A DNA stretch of 64,000 nt from contig WFMF01000324.1 in the NCBI GenBank assembly GCA_011033025.1, positions 1-64,000 on the forward strand. Reading direction: 5' to 3'. How positions within the stretch are numbered: position 1 is the stretch's first letter; each line of letters starts with the position of its first letter. A program made the translations under genes and the position numbers. This stretch comes from Beroe forskalii (taxonomy: Eukaryota > Ctenophora > Nuda > Beroida > Beroidae). Under the pieces are notes generated by a model. The model was not told where the DNA came from and ran no database searches. It saw only the letters and a list, made by a program, of their open reading frames with translations. This document shows, piece after piece, positions 1 to 11,636 of the stretch.

Positions 1-3000
1 TTTTGCAAGTCAGTACAGTTTGATCCAACTAAGAAAGTTAGCAGATTGATTTTTAAGCCAATCTGGCATGCTGCACAGTGCCAAGCAGCCAGGATAATCC
101 AGGGGTCCTTGTAGACCTTGCCACTGTGATCTTTAGAGAGAGTGCTCTTGTCAGGAGTAGTGTTGACGTAGGGCACTGTCAACACGAGGATGATGCAACC
201 CAGCAGCATCACACCCGGCACCCAGAACGCTAGACTGCGGAGGAGAGAGGTTTTAGATAGATCTTAGATGAGATTTTTTAAAGACAGTTGATGGTAGAAC
301 AAGAAAGTTAACCACTTTGCTCCCTGTAACCGCCTATGGGGGTTGCCCCCCTTCTTGTACCCCCTATGGGGCTGCCCCCCACCTGTACCCCTATGGGGCT
401 GCCCCCTTACCTTTATCCCCTATGGGGCTGCACCCCCCTCCTACCTGTACCCCCTTTGGGGCTGCCCCCCTACCTGTAACCCCTATGGGGCTGCTCCCCA
501 CCTGTACCATCTATGGGGCTGCCCCCCTACCTGTAGCCCCTATGGGGCTGCCCCCTACCTGTAGCCCCCAGTCTCCCAGAGCACGCTGCCCAGGAAGGGT
601 CCGAAGGCCTGGGCCCCGTTGAGGGCTGCCTCCGCCAGGGCCGTCACGAAGGCTACTCGGGTGGGAACTAGCTTAGTCAGGATGGAGAAAGAGGTGACAG
701 CCATCGTGCCAGTAGAAGGTTGGGTTTGTCGGCAGTAGGGTCATACTCATATGGAATTGGAAAATCGTTATTCTCAACAATAACGTTATTCTCCCCAAAT
801 CTCTATGCCTATGATTCCGCCTTTCACGTTTTCGACAAACATACAATCAAATGATATCACTTAATCATTTAAACTGAGATAAGCTACTTGGACTTATCAT
901 TAACTTAGATAAGCTACCCACCAGTAGAAACTCCACAGAAGATTCGAATCAGGCAGGACATGACAATGTACACCGTGTTGCTCACTATCTTGTTGAAGAA
1001 ACTGAGGGGATTTGAGACTCAGCTCAGGGAATTACACTTACAGCTAATATCTTTCATTCCAGATAGACCTATGATTTCGTCGAGATCAATTTCTGTGTTG
1101 TCGAAAAAACCTTTTGGTACTACTGTAAATATAATGCTTCAGTATCAGACTTCCTTAGAGCTTCTGAGGAAATCTGAAAGTCAAGGAAATCTGCTAGTCC
1201 CGCAGAAGTTTCCGAATAACATCTCCTAAAATTCCAAATGATATCTGAATCTCTAAATTCTCGAGGCGTGCGTGACGCATGAGATAAGACAAAACAGTAA
1301 TGAGATAAGACAAGACAGTAATTGGATGAGAATAATATCACTTACTGCAGAATTCTATTAAATTCCTAAGAATTGGAATTTGGATCAACTCAACAAGATA
1401 AAATCCTATGGTATTTTTCATTCCGAAGAAGCGTGTGCGGTACACTTTCGCCTTATAATTACCCTTGCCTAATTCAAAATGATGACCAATGATAAGCCCA
1501 GAGCACTTGTGTTATTTTTCAGGCCTTGAATTATCAGTAGCACCATGGATTTATTCTTCATTGAATCGAGCATGGTCTTCAAAATAACACAAATGAATCT
1601 CTGACCTGTTGACGATGAAGAATGCTCCTAGTGTTGCGGATGCCCCAATTAGGACCGGTTTGTTGGACACGTGGTTCAACAGGACTCCAGCACACAGAGT
1701 CGCTCCCACACTCCTGCGAGAGTATTGCAGAGTGTTATTTCCAAAATGCAGGCAACATTAATTAAACATTTATATTATACATGGACATGTCGCTCCCACA
1801 CTCCTGCCAGAATATTTAGTGTCAGTTTCAAAATGCTGACAAACATTAATTATAGACATGGACATGTCCGAATGCATCTTAACATCGGAGAGGATCATGA
1901 CTGATATGAAATTAGTCAGCATTTCACGGCCCATATGCGAATGTATCTAAACACTAACACTTAACAGTGAACTTGAAGAGAATCGTGACTGATGACCAAT
2001 AACTATGAGGGATTTTATGTCCGAATGAATGTATCTAAAACCTGCACTGGAGCATGACTCACCCGACTGGCACGACGCCAATAATGACTCACCCGACTGG
2101 CACGACGCCAATAATGACTCACCCGACTGGCACGGTGCCAATAATGACTCACCCGACTGGCACTACGCCAATAATGACTCACCCGACTGGCACGACGCCA
2201 ATAATGACTCACCCGACGGGCACGACACCAATAATGACTCACCCGACTGGCACGACGCCAACTAATGACTCACCCGACTGGCACGACGCCAATAATGACT
2301 CACCCGACTGGCACGACGCCAATAATGACTCACCCGACTGGCACGACGCCAATAATGACTCACCCGACTGGCACGACGCCAATAATGACTCACCCGACTG
2401 GCACGACGCCAATAATGACTCACCCGACTGGCACGGTGCCAATAATGACTCACCCGACTGGCACTACGCCAATAATGACTCACCCGACTGGCACGACGCC
2501 AATAATGACTCACCCGACTGGCACGACGCCAATAATGACTCACCCGACTGGCACGGTGCCAATAATGACTCACCCGACTGGCACTACGCCAATAATGACT
2601 CACCCGACTGGCATGACGCCAATAATGACTCACCCGACGGGCACGACACCAATAATGACTCACCCGACTGGCACGACGCCAATAATGACTCACCCGACTG
2701 GCACGACGCCAATAATGACTCACCCGACTGGCACGACGCCAATAATGACTCACCCGACTGGCACGACGCCAATAATGACTCACCCGACTGGCACGACGCC
2801 AATAATGACTCACCCGACTGGCACGACGCCAATAATGACTCACCCGACTGGCACGGTGCCATGTGACTCACCCGACTGGCACTACGCCAATAATGACTCC
2901 CGACTGGCACGACGCCAATAATGACTCACCCGACTGGCACGACGCCAATAATGACTCACCCGACTGGCACGACGCCAATAATGACTCACCCGACTGGCAC

Positions 3001-4887
3001 GGTGCCAATTATGACTCACCCGACTGGCACTACGCCAATAATGACTCACCCGACTGGCACGACGCCAATAATGACTCACCCGACTGGCACGACGCCAATA
3101 ATGACTCACCCGACTGGCACGACGCCAATAATGACTCACCCGACTGGCGACGCCAATAATGACTCACCCGACTGGCACGACGCCAATGACTCACCCGACT
3201 GGCACGACGCCAATGACTCACCCGACTGGCACGACGCCAATAATGACTCACCCGACTGGCACGACGCCAAGCCACGACTCACCCGACTGGCTGGCGACGC
3301 CATAATGACTCACCCGACTGGCACGACAATGACTCACCCCTGACTGGCACCCGCTGGCGACGCCAATAATGACTCACCCGACTGGCAATGACGCCAATAC
3401 CTGGACAAGGCACCCGACTAAAGTGACACTCCCGACTGGCACTACGCCAATAATGACCCCGTCCCAGAGGGAGGACACGTTCCGCTGAGAGTGGTAGATG
3501 GGCAGGAAGGGAGCCGGAAGTGTGTACAGCATGAAGGACAGAGCTGCGGGGCATAGGGGGTTAGCAGGGTGTTAGCAGGGTGTTACACAGGCAGGATACT
3601 GGTCATACATATCATACAACTAGAGAATACCTAACTTGGTACATTGAAGGACCTGCCTGTTATACCTGGGGCATACTTCGGTCATATTTTTCAGTCAGAC
3701 ATACTCTTGAACATATTTGGTGACACTTCAGTCATAACTTGACCCTGGTGACCCTTGGCTGACCCCCTGAACCCTGGTGACCCCCTGAACCCTGGTGACC
3801 CTGAAAAAAAGTTTCCTGGTTTCAATAAGACCCCTGAATGGCGACCCCCCCTGACCCCTGGTTACCCCCTGAACCTTGGCTGACCCCCTGAATACTGGTG
3901 ACCCTCTGAACCCCGGTGACCCTTGGCTGACTCCTTGAACCCTGGTGACCCTTGGCTGACCCCCTGAACCTTGGCTGACCCTTGGCTGACCCTTGAACCC
4001 TGTTGACCCTTGGCTGACCCCTTGAAGTTGAACCTTGGTGACCCTTGACTGACCCTCGGCTGACCCCCCGAACCCCGGTGACCCTTGGCTGACTCCTTGA
4101 ACTCTGGTGACCCTTGGCTGACCCCCTGAACCCTGGTGACCCCTGAATGACCTCCTGAAGTCCTGAACTCTGGTGACCCTTGGCTGAACCCCTGAAGTCT
4201 GGTGACCCTTGGCTGACACCCTGGTGACCCCCTGGTGACCCCCTGGTGACCCTTGGCTGACACCCTGGTGACCCTTGGCTGACCCCCTGAAGTCTGGTGA
4301 CCCTTGGCTGACTCCCTGAACCCTGCTGACCCTTGGCTGACCCCCTGAACTCTGTTGACCCTTGGCTGATCTTTGAACCCTGGTGACCCTTGCTGACCCC
4401 CTGAACCCTGGTGACCCTTGGCTGACCCCCTGAACCCTGGTGACCCTTGGCTGACCCCCTGAACCCTGGTGACCCTTGGCTGACCCCCTGAACCCTGGTG
4501 ACCCTTGGCTGACCCCCTGAACCCTGGTGGCCCTTGCTGACCCCCTGAACCTTGGTGACCCTTGCTGACCCCTGAACTCTGGTGACCCTTGGCTAAACCC
4601 TGGTGACCCCCTGAACCCTGGTGACCCTTGTCCGACCCCCTGGTGACCCTTGCTGACCCTTGCTGACCCCCTGATCCCCTGGCTGACCCCCTGGTGACCC
4701 TTGGCTGACCCCTGAACCCTGGTGACCCTTATTGCTGACCCCCTGAACCCTGGTGACCCTTGCTGACCCCTGGTGTCCCTTAGAGTTAAGACAGAGAGAG
4801 GACGATGGTCACGACAGTAAATGCGTAGAGCATCTTAGTCTGGCTCAGCTGATAGCCTCTACTTTCGGTTTGTCCGGGTTTCGTCAT
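1..4887 (-). CDS. MFS transporter, SLC18B1-like (5' part; 3' end beyond window)
   Basis: Multi-pass membrane transporter of the major facilitator superfamily; substrate unknown. Exons on the minus strand, chosen by codon phase: 4797-4887 (ATG at 4887, MTKPGQTESRG start), 3432-3543, 1606-1713, 922-1001, 559-709 and 1-234, which runs off the left edge. The joined product has a short hydrophilic N-terminus, a first helix containing FMLYTLPAPFLPIY, then GATLCAGVLLNHVSNKPVLI, SCLIRIFCGVSTG, a long segment ending GSVLWETGGY, and LAFWVPGVMLLGCIILVLTV. The order resembles SLC18B1 (ILA..FP near VxA, then GP..G..LY..GGY). Three junctions are not GT..AG: 4797/3543, 3432/1713 and 922/709 (see findings). 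Three introns hold dense minisatellites and two of these repeat a donor site. Family call is firm at MFS level, weaker for SLC18B1. Confidence 0.72.
320..558 (-). repeat. Minisatellite reiterating an MFS splice donor (about 8 x 28 bp)
   Basis: Directly follows the exon at 559-709. On the minus strand the exon ends GGGGCTACAG and the intron starts GTAGGGGGCAGCCCC; the array repeats this border, so each unit carries a TACAG|GTAGGGG-like or TACAG|GTGGGG-like donor. Units vary by point changes and small indels. Open frames across it are repeat artefacts. Confidence 0.85.
1713..1812 (-). repeat. Duplicated acceptor plus exon start (2 copies)
   Basis: The acceptor of the exon at 1606-1713 reads GCAG|GAGTGTGGGAGCGAC on the minus strand. 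The string GGCAGGAGTGTGGGAGCGAC recurs about 90 bp upstream in the intron (1790-1812), followed by related flanks. This is a two-copy example of the splice-site-spanning repeats that occur throughout the window. Confidence 0.65.
2050..3410 (-). repeat. Minisatellite reiterating an MFS splice donor (about 45 x 30 bp)
   Basis: The minus-strand unit is about 30 bp and contains ATTATTGGCGTCGTGCCAGT followed by CGG|GTGAGTC, which matches the last bases of the exon at 3432-3543 plus a strong donor. Variants of the unit (GACGCC, GGTGCC, TACGCC and a GGGCACGACACC form, plus-strand spelling) recur in the same order in several blocks, so there is higher-order structure. The units closest to the exon (3300-3430) are degraded. 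Long open frames here on both strands follow from the 30-bp periodicity and are not genes. Confidence 0.9.
3725..4785. repeat. Minisatellite filling MFS intron 1 (CTGGTGACCCTTGGCTGACC type)
   Basis: Irregular tandem repeats of about 29-40 bp built from TGACCCTTGGCTGACCCCCT and GAACCCTGG modules, between the first two MFS exons. Unlike the neighbouring arrays I do not see the exon sequence itself inside the unit, so I class it as a simple intronic minisatellite. Open frames on the minus strand are periodic artefacts. Confidence 0.85.
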
Positions 4888-4949
4888 TGTGTGAAGATGT
4901 GGACAAATTCCCTTGGAAAATATTGCTTTTAAATTTTGAGGCTAGATAT

Positions 4950-5002
4950 AACAGGACATTGCTATTGTGACGTATGTGATTATACAGAAACGATTTAGAT
5001 CA
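4950..5002 (+). repeat. Dispersed repeat fragment (family A)
   Basis: Contains ACAGGACATTGCTATTGTGA followed by TATGTGATTATACAGAAACG, shared with copies near 9.7, 10.0, 31.7 and 60.5 kb. No coding potential. 5003-5880 is A+T-rich and holds nothing I can recognise. Confidence 0.6.
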
Positions 5003-5887
5003 AATAAAAACTGTCGCCATTGTCGAAAATGACAATGAAATCGCCGTATAGCGTCATGATGATGAAGCTGGAAAGCATCGAACACAAATAAAGAGAAGTT
5101 TTTTCAAATTGAAATTCAATGATAAACATATTCTTAAGAACCAGTCATGCTCAAGCAACAATTCGCTGTACGTACTGAACGCAAAACCTAAAGCACTGAT
5201 TATAAATATATTGTATTTATAATTGTATCTGATAAAGTACAATGACTGATTGACTGAAAGCACGTAAATTTTAATCTAATATTATTATTATACATTATCA
5301 ACTCAACGTCAAACAACCGGTGAGAAATTATCTCAAAACTTCAGAAAATTAGTGTTAAAGGTGTTTGTTTTTAGTTGCCGAGCCCAAACGCAATTACGCC
5401 CTATATAAATTATCTTATGTTTTTGTAGAGTTGCAGATAAGGACCTTACTATCAAAAATCAAAATTACTAAATCAAAATGAGTGCAACATCACAAAACTA
5501 TAACTGATAAGAAAACGTGTTCCAGTTTGTGATGAAACGAGTTTTAGGTAAAATAAACTGGCCTGCGACTGCGATATTCATCCAAAATTCCCCCATATCA
5601 TATTTGCTCACAAAATTGGATTGACCGCTGTTTTTAATTTTTATCATTTGATCAGGCGAGAGCTAATTACACCAGATAAATTGTATAAAGTAGGCCATGA
5701 ATCCCCGGGACAGATAAGAATTTGAAATATGAGATGAGTTTGATGACGCAGTGGGGAATCGCATCTGGTCCCGAGTCCGATTGTCATTGTGATCACAATT
5801 TAATTACCTCATTAACGAGTCATGTAGCGGATGCACTGTCGCATGGAATTGGATGAACAGTGGCTGTTTGCACCCACAAAAAACTGA

Positions 5888-6435
5888 GCGCTCATTTGCG
5901 CCCATTTTTGGTACGTCTCCCATGTAAACGGGAGCCTTCATTATCTGTGACAATGACGTCACTCAGAAAAATATAATTAAGCGCACCTAGCGCTTTAAGG
6001 ACTAGGGTTAGGGTTCTGATTAATGTGTTTTGTTAGGTTCTGTGTTAGATTAAGGTTAGGGTTTTGGTTAGGGCAATGGTTAAGTTTTGGATACAGAAAA
6101 ATTGACGTTTAGATCTGTGACGTCACTCAGAGCCGTTTATATGGGAGAGATACCCAATCTCCGCTTGCTCTCAGAGCGCAAATGGGTGCAAAAATGTAAA
6201 GACAAAACCCTAACCTTAATCCTAACCCTGAACCTAACAAATCCTGGCCCTAATCAGAACCCTAACCCTAGTCCTTAAAGCGCTAGGTGCGCTTAATTAT
6301 ATTTTTCTGAGTGACGTCATTGTCATAGATAATGAAGGCTCCCGTTTACATGGGAGACGTACCGGAGATTGGGGGCAAACGAACGATGCTGGGCGCAAAT
6401 GAGCGGAAAATTTTGTGCTCATTTGCAATCAGCCA
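5888..6435. mobile_element. Foldback (MITE-like) element with telomere-like core
   Basis: Two inverted arms of roughly 130-150 bp (about 5888-6020 and 6250-6435) share CGTCTCCCATGTAAACGGGA, then CATTATCT, TGACGTCACTCAG and the segment AGCGCACCTAGCGCTTTAAG in opposite orientation. The centre carries degenerate TTAGGG / CCCTAA runs on both sides of a less similar spacer, itself with a TGACGTCACTCAGAG motif and an ATGGGAGA motif. There is no transposase frame, so this is a non-autonomous foldback element. I could not define a target-site duplication with confidence. Confidence 0.75.
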
Positions 6436-6617
6436 TTTTCAGGGGTCTAGAGCGTAAATGATCGCAAATATTTGCACTCAATTTCGCCTAATAGTAATTC
6501 AAATTGCGCCCACTCGCGCTCAATTAAGCCTTGCAGTTGCGTTAAACTTATAGTTATTCCATTTGTCGTCTGCAACAATCGGATCCGATGTCATTTTGGT
6601 CGAAGGGGGTTCAATTT

Positions 6618-6808
6618 GCTTTTTTTTTTTTTTCGGCATATTCACTGTCACCCCCTTGCGGTGATGGCAGCTCTCCAGCACGGAGAGCTCGACTGGTTCC
6701 ACCTGGCTGCACTCGAGCCCCTTACCGGGCACCAGGTGACGATACCTGACGGTATTGCCAATTGAGCGGAGCCCTCAAGATTGACTACCTTGATCCCTTG
6801 GTAAGTGT
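6618..6808 (-). mobile_element. SINE-like retroelement, copy 1
   Basis: Read on the minus strand it begins GATCAAGGTAGTCAATCTT, passes through a GAGAGCT...AGCTCTCC hairpin region and ends in a poly(A) run (poly-T at 6628-6643 on +). The same organisation and many of the same words occur at 49175-49400 on the plus strand. About 190 bp, non-coding. No clear tRNA-type promoter boxes seen. 6809-7500 shows only unremarkable A+T-rich DNA and decayed reverse-transcriptase flank. Confidence 0.6.
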
Positions 6809-7529
6809 GACTGAAAGCCTGTCCCTCTAACTCTGGGTGCTAAATCACCAAGGTTAGGTCGTGCAGGAACGATCTGTAGATGCCACTGTTTATTGAATGT
6901 TTTGTATTCCTTGTTATAATAGTGGGATTATGCTTAGTTTCGGGAGATAATTTGATTCGTGATTTATTTTGATGTTTGTGATAGTATTGGTGAGCCGTTA
7001 TCGGTGGTTACTGGTTCCACTATGTATATCATCTAGCATCTGTGGTGACTATATGATTAATTTACTTTTGGCAGTGAAAGTTATTTATCGTCGGAGATAA
7101 GAGATCATTGAGCAAGTATTGTATGATACTCTGGAAACAACGCACACGACTAGGTAGAAGACTGCAACAGTGCTTTCTACTCAGAGATTGTAATGCCTGC
7201 CCTGTAGGTTGGTAAGAACAAAAAAGATATAACTTATAAGGGGCCATAATGGCATCATGACGGTCATCATGAAGACATCATGGCAGGATGGGGAGATCAG
7301 AGAGTTTCCTGAGATCTTAAAATGACTCTAGGGATGAAGAATCTTTAGAGAATGACCGTCTGGTCCTAATTCTGCTGTCATCCTAAAGTTCTATTATAGA
7401 GTCAGGGTGTGATGAGATCTTGAACAAATTTATTAAAGCAGTACTCATCATCAAAAAGTCAATCATAGCCTTCTCATTGCCCATGTGTTAGACGATGATA
7501 TGGTAGTCAACCGAACTTATGAGATACCC

Positions 7530-7850
7530 TCAACAGAACATTGAAGTGGCCCAAAAAGCAGAGAATATATTATGCTTATGTATCTTTTTTTTAAATGTCG
7601 ACTTTGTTGTTTTTGATACCACCCTAAAGGATATCCGAAATAGTGCAGACAAAGTATTCTCTAACAAACTGTGTGATTGCATATAGAGTGGTAACGATGT
7701 GGTAGTCTTACTTACTGCGTATTCAAGCTTAAGTAGGGTGTTAAGGGTTAAGTTCCACTGTAATGGCGAAAGTATACCTCCTTGCAGGCATCCCTTGTAT
7801 ATTTTTTGGATATTGAGCGTCCACGTATTCATTATCTCTTTTCATATTCA
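7530..7850 (-). pseudogene. LINE reverse transcriptase fragment (3' half)
   Basis: Minus-strand translation gives KGCLQGGILSPLQWNLTLN, the RT motif usually written GCPQGGVLSPLLWN, preceded by LNIQKIY. Stop codons and frame breaks follow. It pairs with the RT piece at 9112-9290, which encodes the segment that should come immediately before it; the two are separated by a plus-strand LINE ORF1 unit. Jockey/CR1-type by motif style; inactive. Confidence 0.75.
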
Positions 7851-7919
7851 TTCATTATCTCTTTTCATATACGTTGCTAAATTAGCTGCTTATCGCAACT
7901 TGTTGAGTTTGCTAGTTTG

Positions 7920-9112
7920 ATTATACAAGTAACCATTATACTTGTATAATGAGTGGTGATGAAAGTCCCGTACCATATGATGCGGGTGAAGCTTCCCTAC
8001 TATCGATCAGAGAAGTGAAGAGAGTAATCAGAGTGTACACAAGTTCCGAAGCAGCAGATTCTCACGTTATATCCCAGTTGAAAAGCTACCTTACTCGTGA
8101 GAGGAAGGACGTTGCAGTACACCTCATGACAGAGGCAATGGGCATCATCTTGAAGCAGAACGAGCTGATCAGAAGACTGAAACGCTCTGTGGAGGAACAA
8201 AACGAAAATACGATCGAGTTGCAGGAAGAACTTATGAATCAGAAAAGCGAGTCTGAGAACTCAATGAAGAGTATGATCAGCCATGAGCCAAGCCATCACC
8301 GAGTCTGTGTCTGATACCGTCAACGAGATAAAGTCCTACAGTTCAGCTGTGTCAAGCAACCAGGCGCAGACGTCGATCAGTCAGAAGTTTCTTCAGATGG
8401 CAGTCAAGACAGTGATTGAAGAAGAGGAGAAGGTGAAAAACGTGATAGTTTTTGGCCTTGAGGAGACACAGGGTGAAGCTTTGGAGGCAAAGGTCGGGGC
8501 AGTGTTTGAGGAACTTGGCGAGAAGCTGAAACTAGAGAGTAGCAGGATTGGATTGAGGAAGCCAGGAGTGTCAAGACCAGTCAAGGTGAAGCTCAGGAAC
8601 GGAGCAGCAGCGCAGCAGATCCTCAGGAAGAGTTCTGAAATGAAGAAATCAGCTAGGTTCACGAGGGTGTTTCTGTGTCCAGACCGGTCAGAGGAGGAAC
8701 GAGAGGTTCAGAGGAAGCTGGTGGTGGAACTCAGGAAAAAGATAGCGGAGAAGCCCCACATGTTCCACGTCATCAGGGACGGGTCAATCATTTCTAGAAT
8801 TAGGACTGAGGGTGGGAGTGGCTGATTTGTGTCGTATATTTATCTTCCCACAAATCATTTTTAGATGTTCAGGAAATTGTGCTGTTTTAAGTTTTTCTAA
8901 ATATTGGTCACACAAAACTTAATTGTTTTCGCATCATTATTCTGAAAGTTTAAGTTTGATATGTATTAATTTTAGGATCAAATTTTTAGGGATATTTGAA
9001 GATTTGTGGGTTTCATATTTATTAATTCTTTGTAAATTTCTCTATTCACTGCCCATAAAAGAGGCAACGCCCCTAAGGGGGTGGTTTCAATCAATCATAT
9101 GTACCTAATTCT
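7920..9112 (+). mobile_element. LINE ORF1-type unit, ORF1 broken by a frame change
   Basis: Two overlapping frames, 7949-8314 and 8283-8825, together give a coiled-coil-rich N-terminal half and an RNA-binding-like C-terminal half with NVIVFGLEE, VKVKLRNGAAAQQIL and FLCPDRSEEEREVQRKLV. A paralogue at 29536-30411 is one continuous frame, so the frame change near 8285 is a lesion. After the stop there is only a roughly 280-bp 3' tail (with GGCAACGCCCCTAAGGGGGT) and no ORF2, so this is a truncated or non-autonomous unit. It lies inside an older RT on the other strand. Confidence 0.7.
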
Positions 9113-9290
9113 AATATAATGAATCGATCTTGTAGCATTTCTCTGATCCAGTCTGCTATGAGAGATGGAATTTTTGCTTTCTTCAGTGCGTTGTGAATCG
9201 AGCTGTATTTTATGTTATCAAAAGCTCCTTCTACGTCTATGTCTGACAATTTATAGAATTGCTGATGAAAGCAGGAATTAGTTCACTGTT
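9112..9290 (-). pseudogene. LINE reverse transcriptase fragment (5' part)
   Basis: Minus-strand translation contains DIDVEGAFDNIKYSSIHNAL then PSLIADWIREMLQDRF, the conserved RT segment normally written LDIEGAFDN...WI..YL..R. It should run on into the GCLQGG block, now located at 7530-7850, so the ORF1 unit between them entered this element. No intact frame remains. 9291-9650 holds nothing further that I recognise. Confidence 0.75.
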
Positions 9291-9654
9291 TTGTTAATAA
9301 AGCTCTGCTCCTCACTGCTCAATTTATTAGGATGAAGTATCCGATAAAATGGAGGAAAGAGATTAAGCGTATCTCATAGACCAAAGAAGTCAGAAGGATG
9401 TCGTGGCGTACGCGGGATTACGTGTTTTGATTATCATTATTTAGAGACACCGAACAATAAGGGTATATAGGAAATGGCTGCTTATCTCTCCCATATGGTT
9501 AGAGGTGTCCTGGGTCGGTTCTAACCGGTTCTGGTAAGTGTTAGTTACTTGTGTAACGTGTTATCCCAAACGGTATGCTTTTTACCGCGCGTTGGTGCGC
9601 GCGCATAAAAACTATACTGAAAGAAATTCTTATATATTTTTCCTTGTAGAAATG

Positions 9655-10095
9655 TAGATCCTTGCTGTACGGCATGTTAAACAAGGAATCGAAACTGAGG
9701 GGCTCTGTACAGGACATTACTATTGCAGTGTATGTGATTATACAGAAAAGATTTAGATTGATTCCGTAGTCCGGTGAGCTGCACTTGATGATCGGTTCTT
9801 CCGCCTCGTCTCTCACATAAAGACTAGCTTGTAGAACATAAAATTGGAAATTAATTAGTACTGTGTGAGCATTAATTGTCAAACACAAGGAAACACTTCC
9901 ATTAGACAAGAGGTATAAAACCAACTTATGTCGTAGTAATAATGGGTGTCTATGTACCTAACCATGGTGAACTCAGTGTAGATCCTTGCTGTATCTACGT
10001 ACGGAGGAATCGAAACTGAGGGGCTCCGTACAGGACATTACTAATACCACTGCGGTGTATGTAATTATACAGAAAAGATTTAGATTCCGTATGTC
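9655..10095 (-). repeat. Two copies of dispersed repeat family A
   Basis: Copies at about 9660-9770 and 9979-10092 share GGAATCGAAACTGAGGGGCT, then CCGTACAGGACATTACTA-like sequence and GTGATTATACAGAAAAGATT TAGATT in two pieces. Related copies sit at 4950-5002, 31618-31737 (inverted) and 60446-60507. About 110 bp, non-coding. 10100-11230 is A+T-rich without recognisable genes. Confidence 0.65.
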
Positions 10096-11241
10096 GGAGG
10101 TACTTTTTGGATGGCGCAAAATGCGTGATGTTTGCCTATCGTGGCAGGTCGCTAATTGACCTCGAGCAGTTAGCATAATAGCTATTCGCTCTTGATTTGA
10201 GACAGTCCCGGATGTTGTCCAGGATGTCTACTAGCTGAGATTCTAGCACTACTAAATCTTAGCATGTGCAAGGGTAGAATCTCCATGCTGAACTTGAAGA
10301 AGTTAAAACTGAAAGGAAATGACTTTTTATTGATGTAAATAAAATAATTTACAAATACAATTAAATTTCAATACAAATTTAAAACATAGCTTCATACAGG
10401 TATAAATATCAACTCAAGCGCAAGTAAAATAAGTCAGGTATATAGAAACATCTCGAACCTCTTTTTTCTTTATCAATCTTACAGTTACCGAAATTAAGCA
10501 AGGATTTCATAAAAATAATTTTATATACCGCCTAATTATGATAAAATTTGACGTAGAAAAATATTTTTGTTAATTTCAAGAACCATCTGTGGTCAGGAAC
10601 AATAAATACTCGATCTTGCTTTATTTTGACGATATGAGAACGTTGTCGATAGCACTTCTAGTTCTTAATCTTTTTAAAGTGAATTTACGTCGACAATGAA
10701 TCCACCGTCGACATTGGACCACTTTCGACATACGACAATGATGGATCCACTGTTAACAAAGGATTGGCAGTGTACAATGGATCCACAGTCGAAACTGGAC
10801 AAAATTATTCGACGACGTTCAGTATAGCATTGCCATTAAATCTAATCGAGTTTTCATCGATTCCTGATTTTTCAGTTTCAAAAAATCGGAATATAAAACT
10901 TTATCCTCGTTGTATATACTATGAACTTACAGTTATATAGCTCTAATCGTATAAACATAAACATATGAACACATTTAATCACAGCTATAAACATTGTATA
11001 TTGTGCTTGGATTTACAAATTCAATACATACCAGACACTCTGTTTATAGGCCTAGAAAACAGAATCCACTTAATAATTCATTGAAGATTGCATCATTCGG
11101 ATTCTATACTTTGCAACTAAATGTGGTGCTGGTTTTGATAATATTAATAGTATAACAAATAAAATTCTCTAAAATAACATAAAAACAAGGGGGGAACCTA
11201 TCGCCGGCAGTATCTTACACTTACCCACAGGTCTCTCTCAC

Positions 11242-11294
11242 ATTGACCAATCAGCGTGCGAGTTGACTGTCCACTCGCACGCTGATTGGTCAAT
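11242..11294. mobile_element. Small palindromic MITE, copy 1
   Basis: Near-perfect hairpin: arms ATTGACCAATCAGCGTGCGA and its complement with a few bases of loop (TTGACTGTCCAC region). Similar hairpins occur at 12491-12546 and 44721-44779, with flanking ACTTACC..AGG motifs that also pair. Shared core, arms and size suggest a tiny non-autonomous DNA element. Confidence 0.6.
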
Positions 11295-11636
11295 GCCAAG
11301 ACGATTTTGGTATCCTTTAGGTAAACACTGCCGATCTAATGGTTACCAATGTTTTCCAGAACTAGTTCGGATCCTTTCAGCTTCCTAAATGCTCCTCAAA
11401 GAATGAATCTGAACGGTGATTCGAGCATTTTAACTTTCATCTTTCTCAGGAACTCGATTTCTTGACACTATATTTACATGGCAAGGATCTTGGCAACATT
11501 GTTCTATTACACAGGAAATCTCAGCTTTACTGCAACGATCCACCACAGATCGGTGTGGCAAGTTTACCAATCATCGCAGGTGATCAACAACAGGCGATTG
11601 TTTTTTCAAATGGTTCTTTTTCCTTTGTCTCCGTAC

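Noticed and set aside
2029-3343. Long open frames on both strands (up to 270 codons)
   Set aside because: They are the 30-bp repeat read in several frames; period divisible by three keeps all frames open.
8393-8662. Minus-strand frame opposite LINE ORF1
   Set aside because: Shadow of ORF1 on the opposite strand with low-complexity Ser/Phe content.
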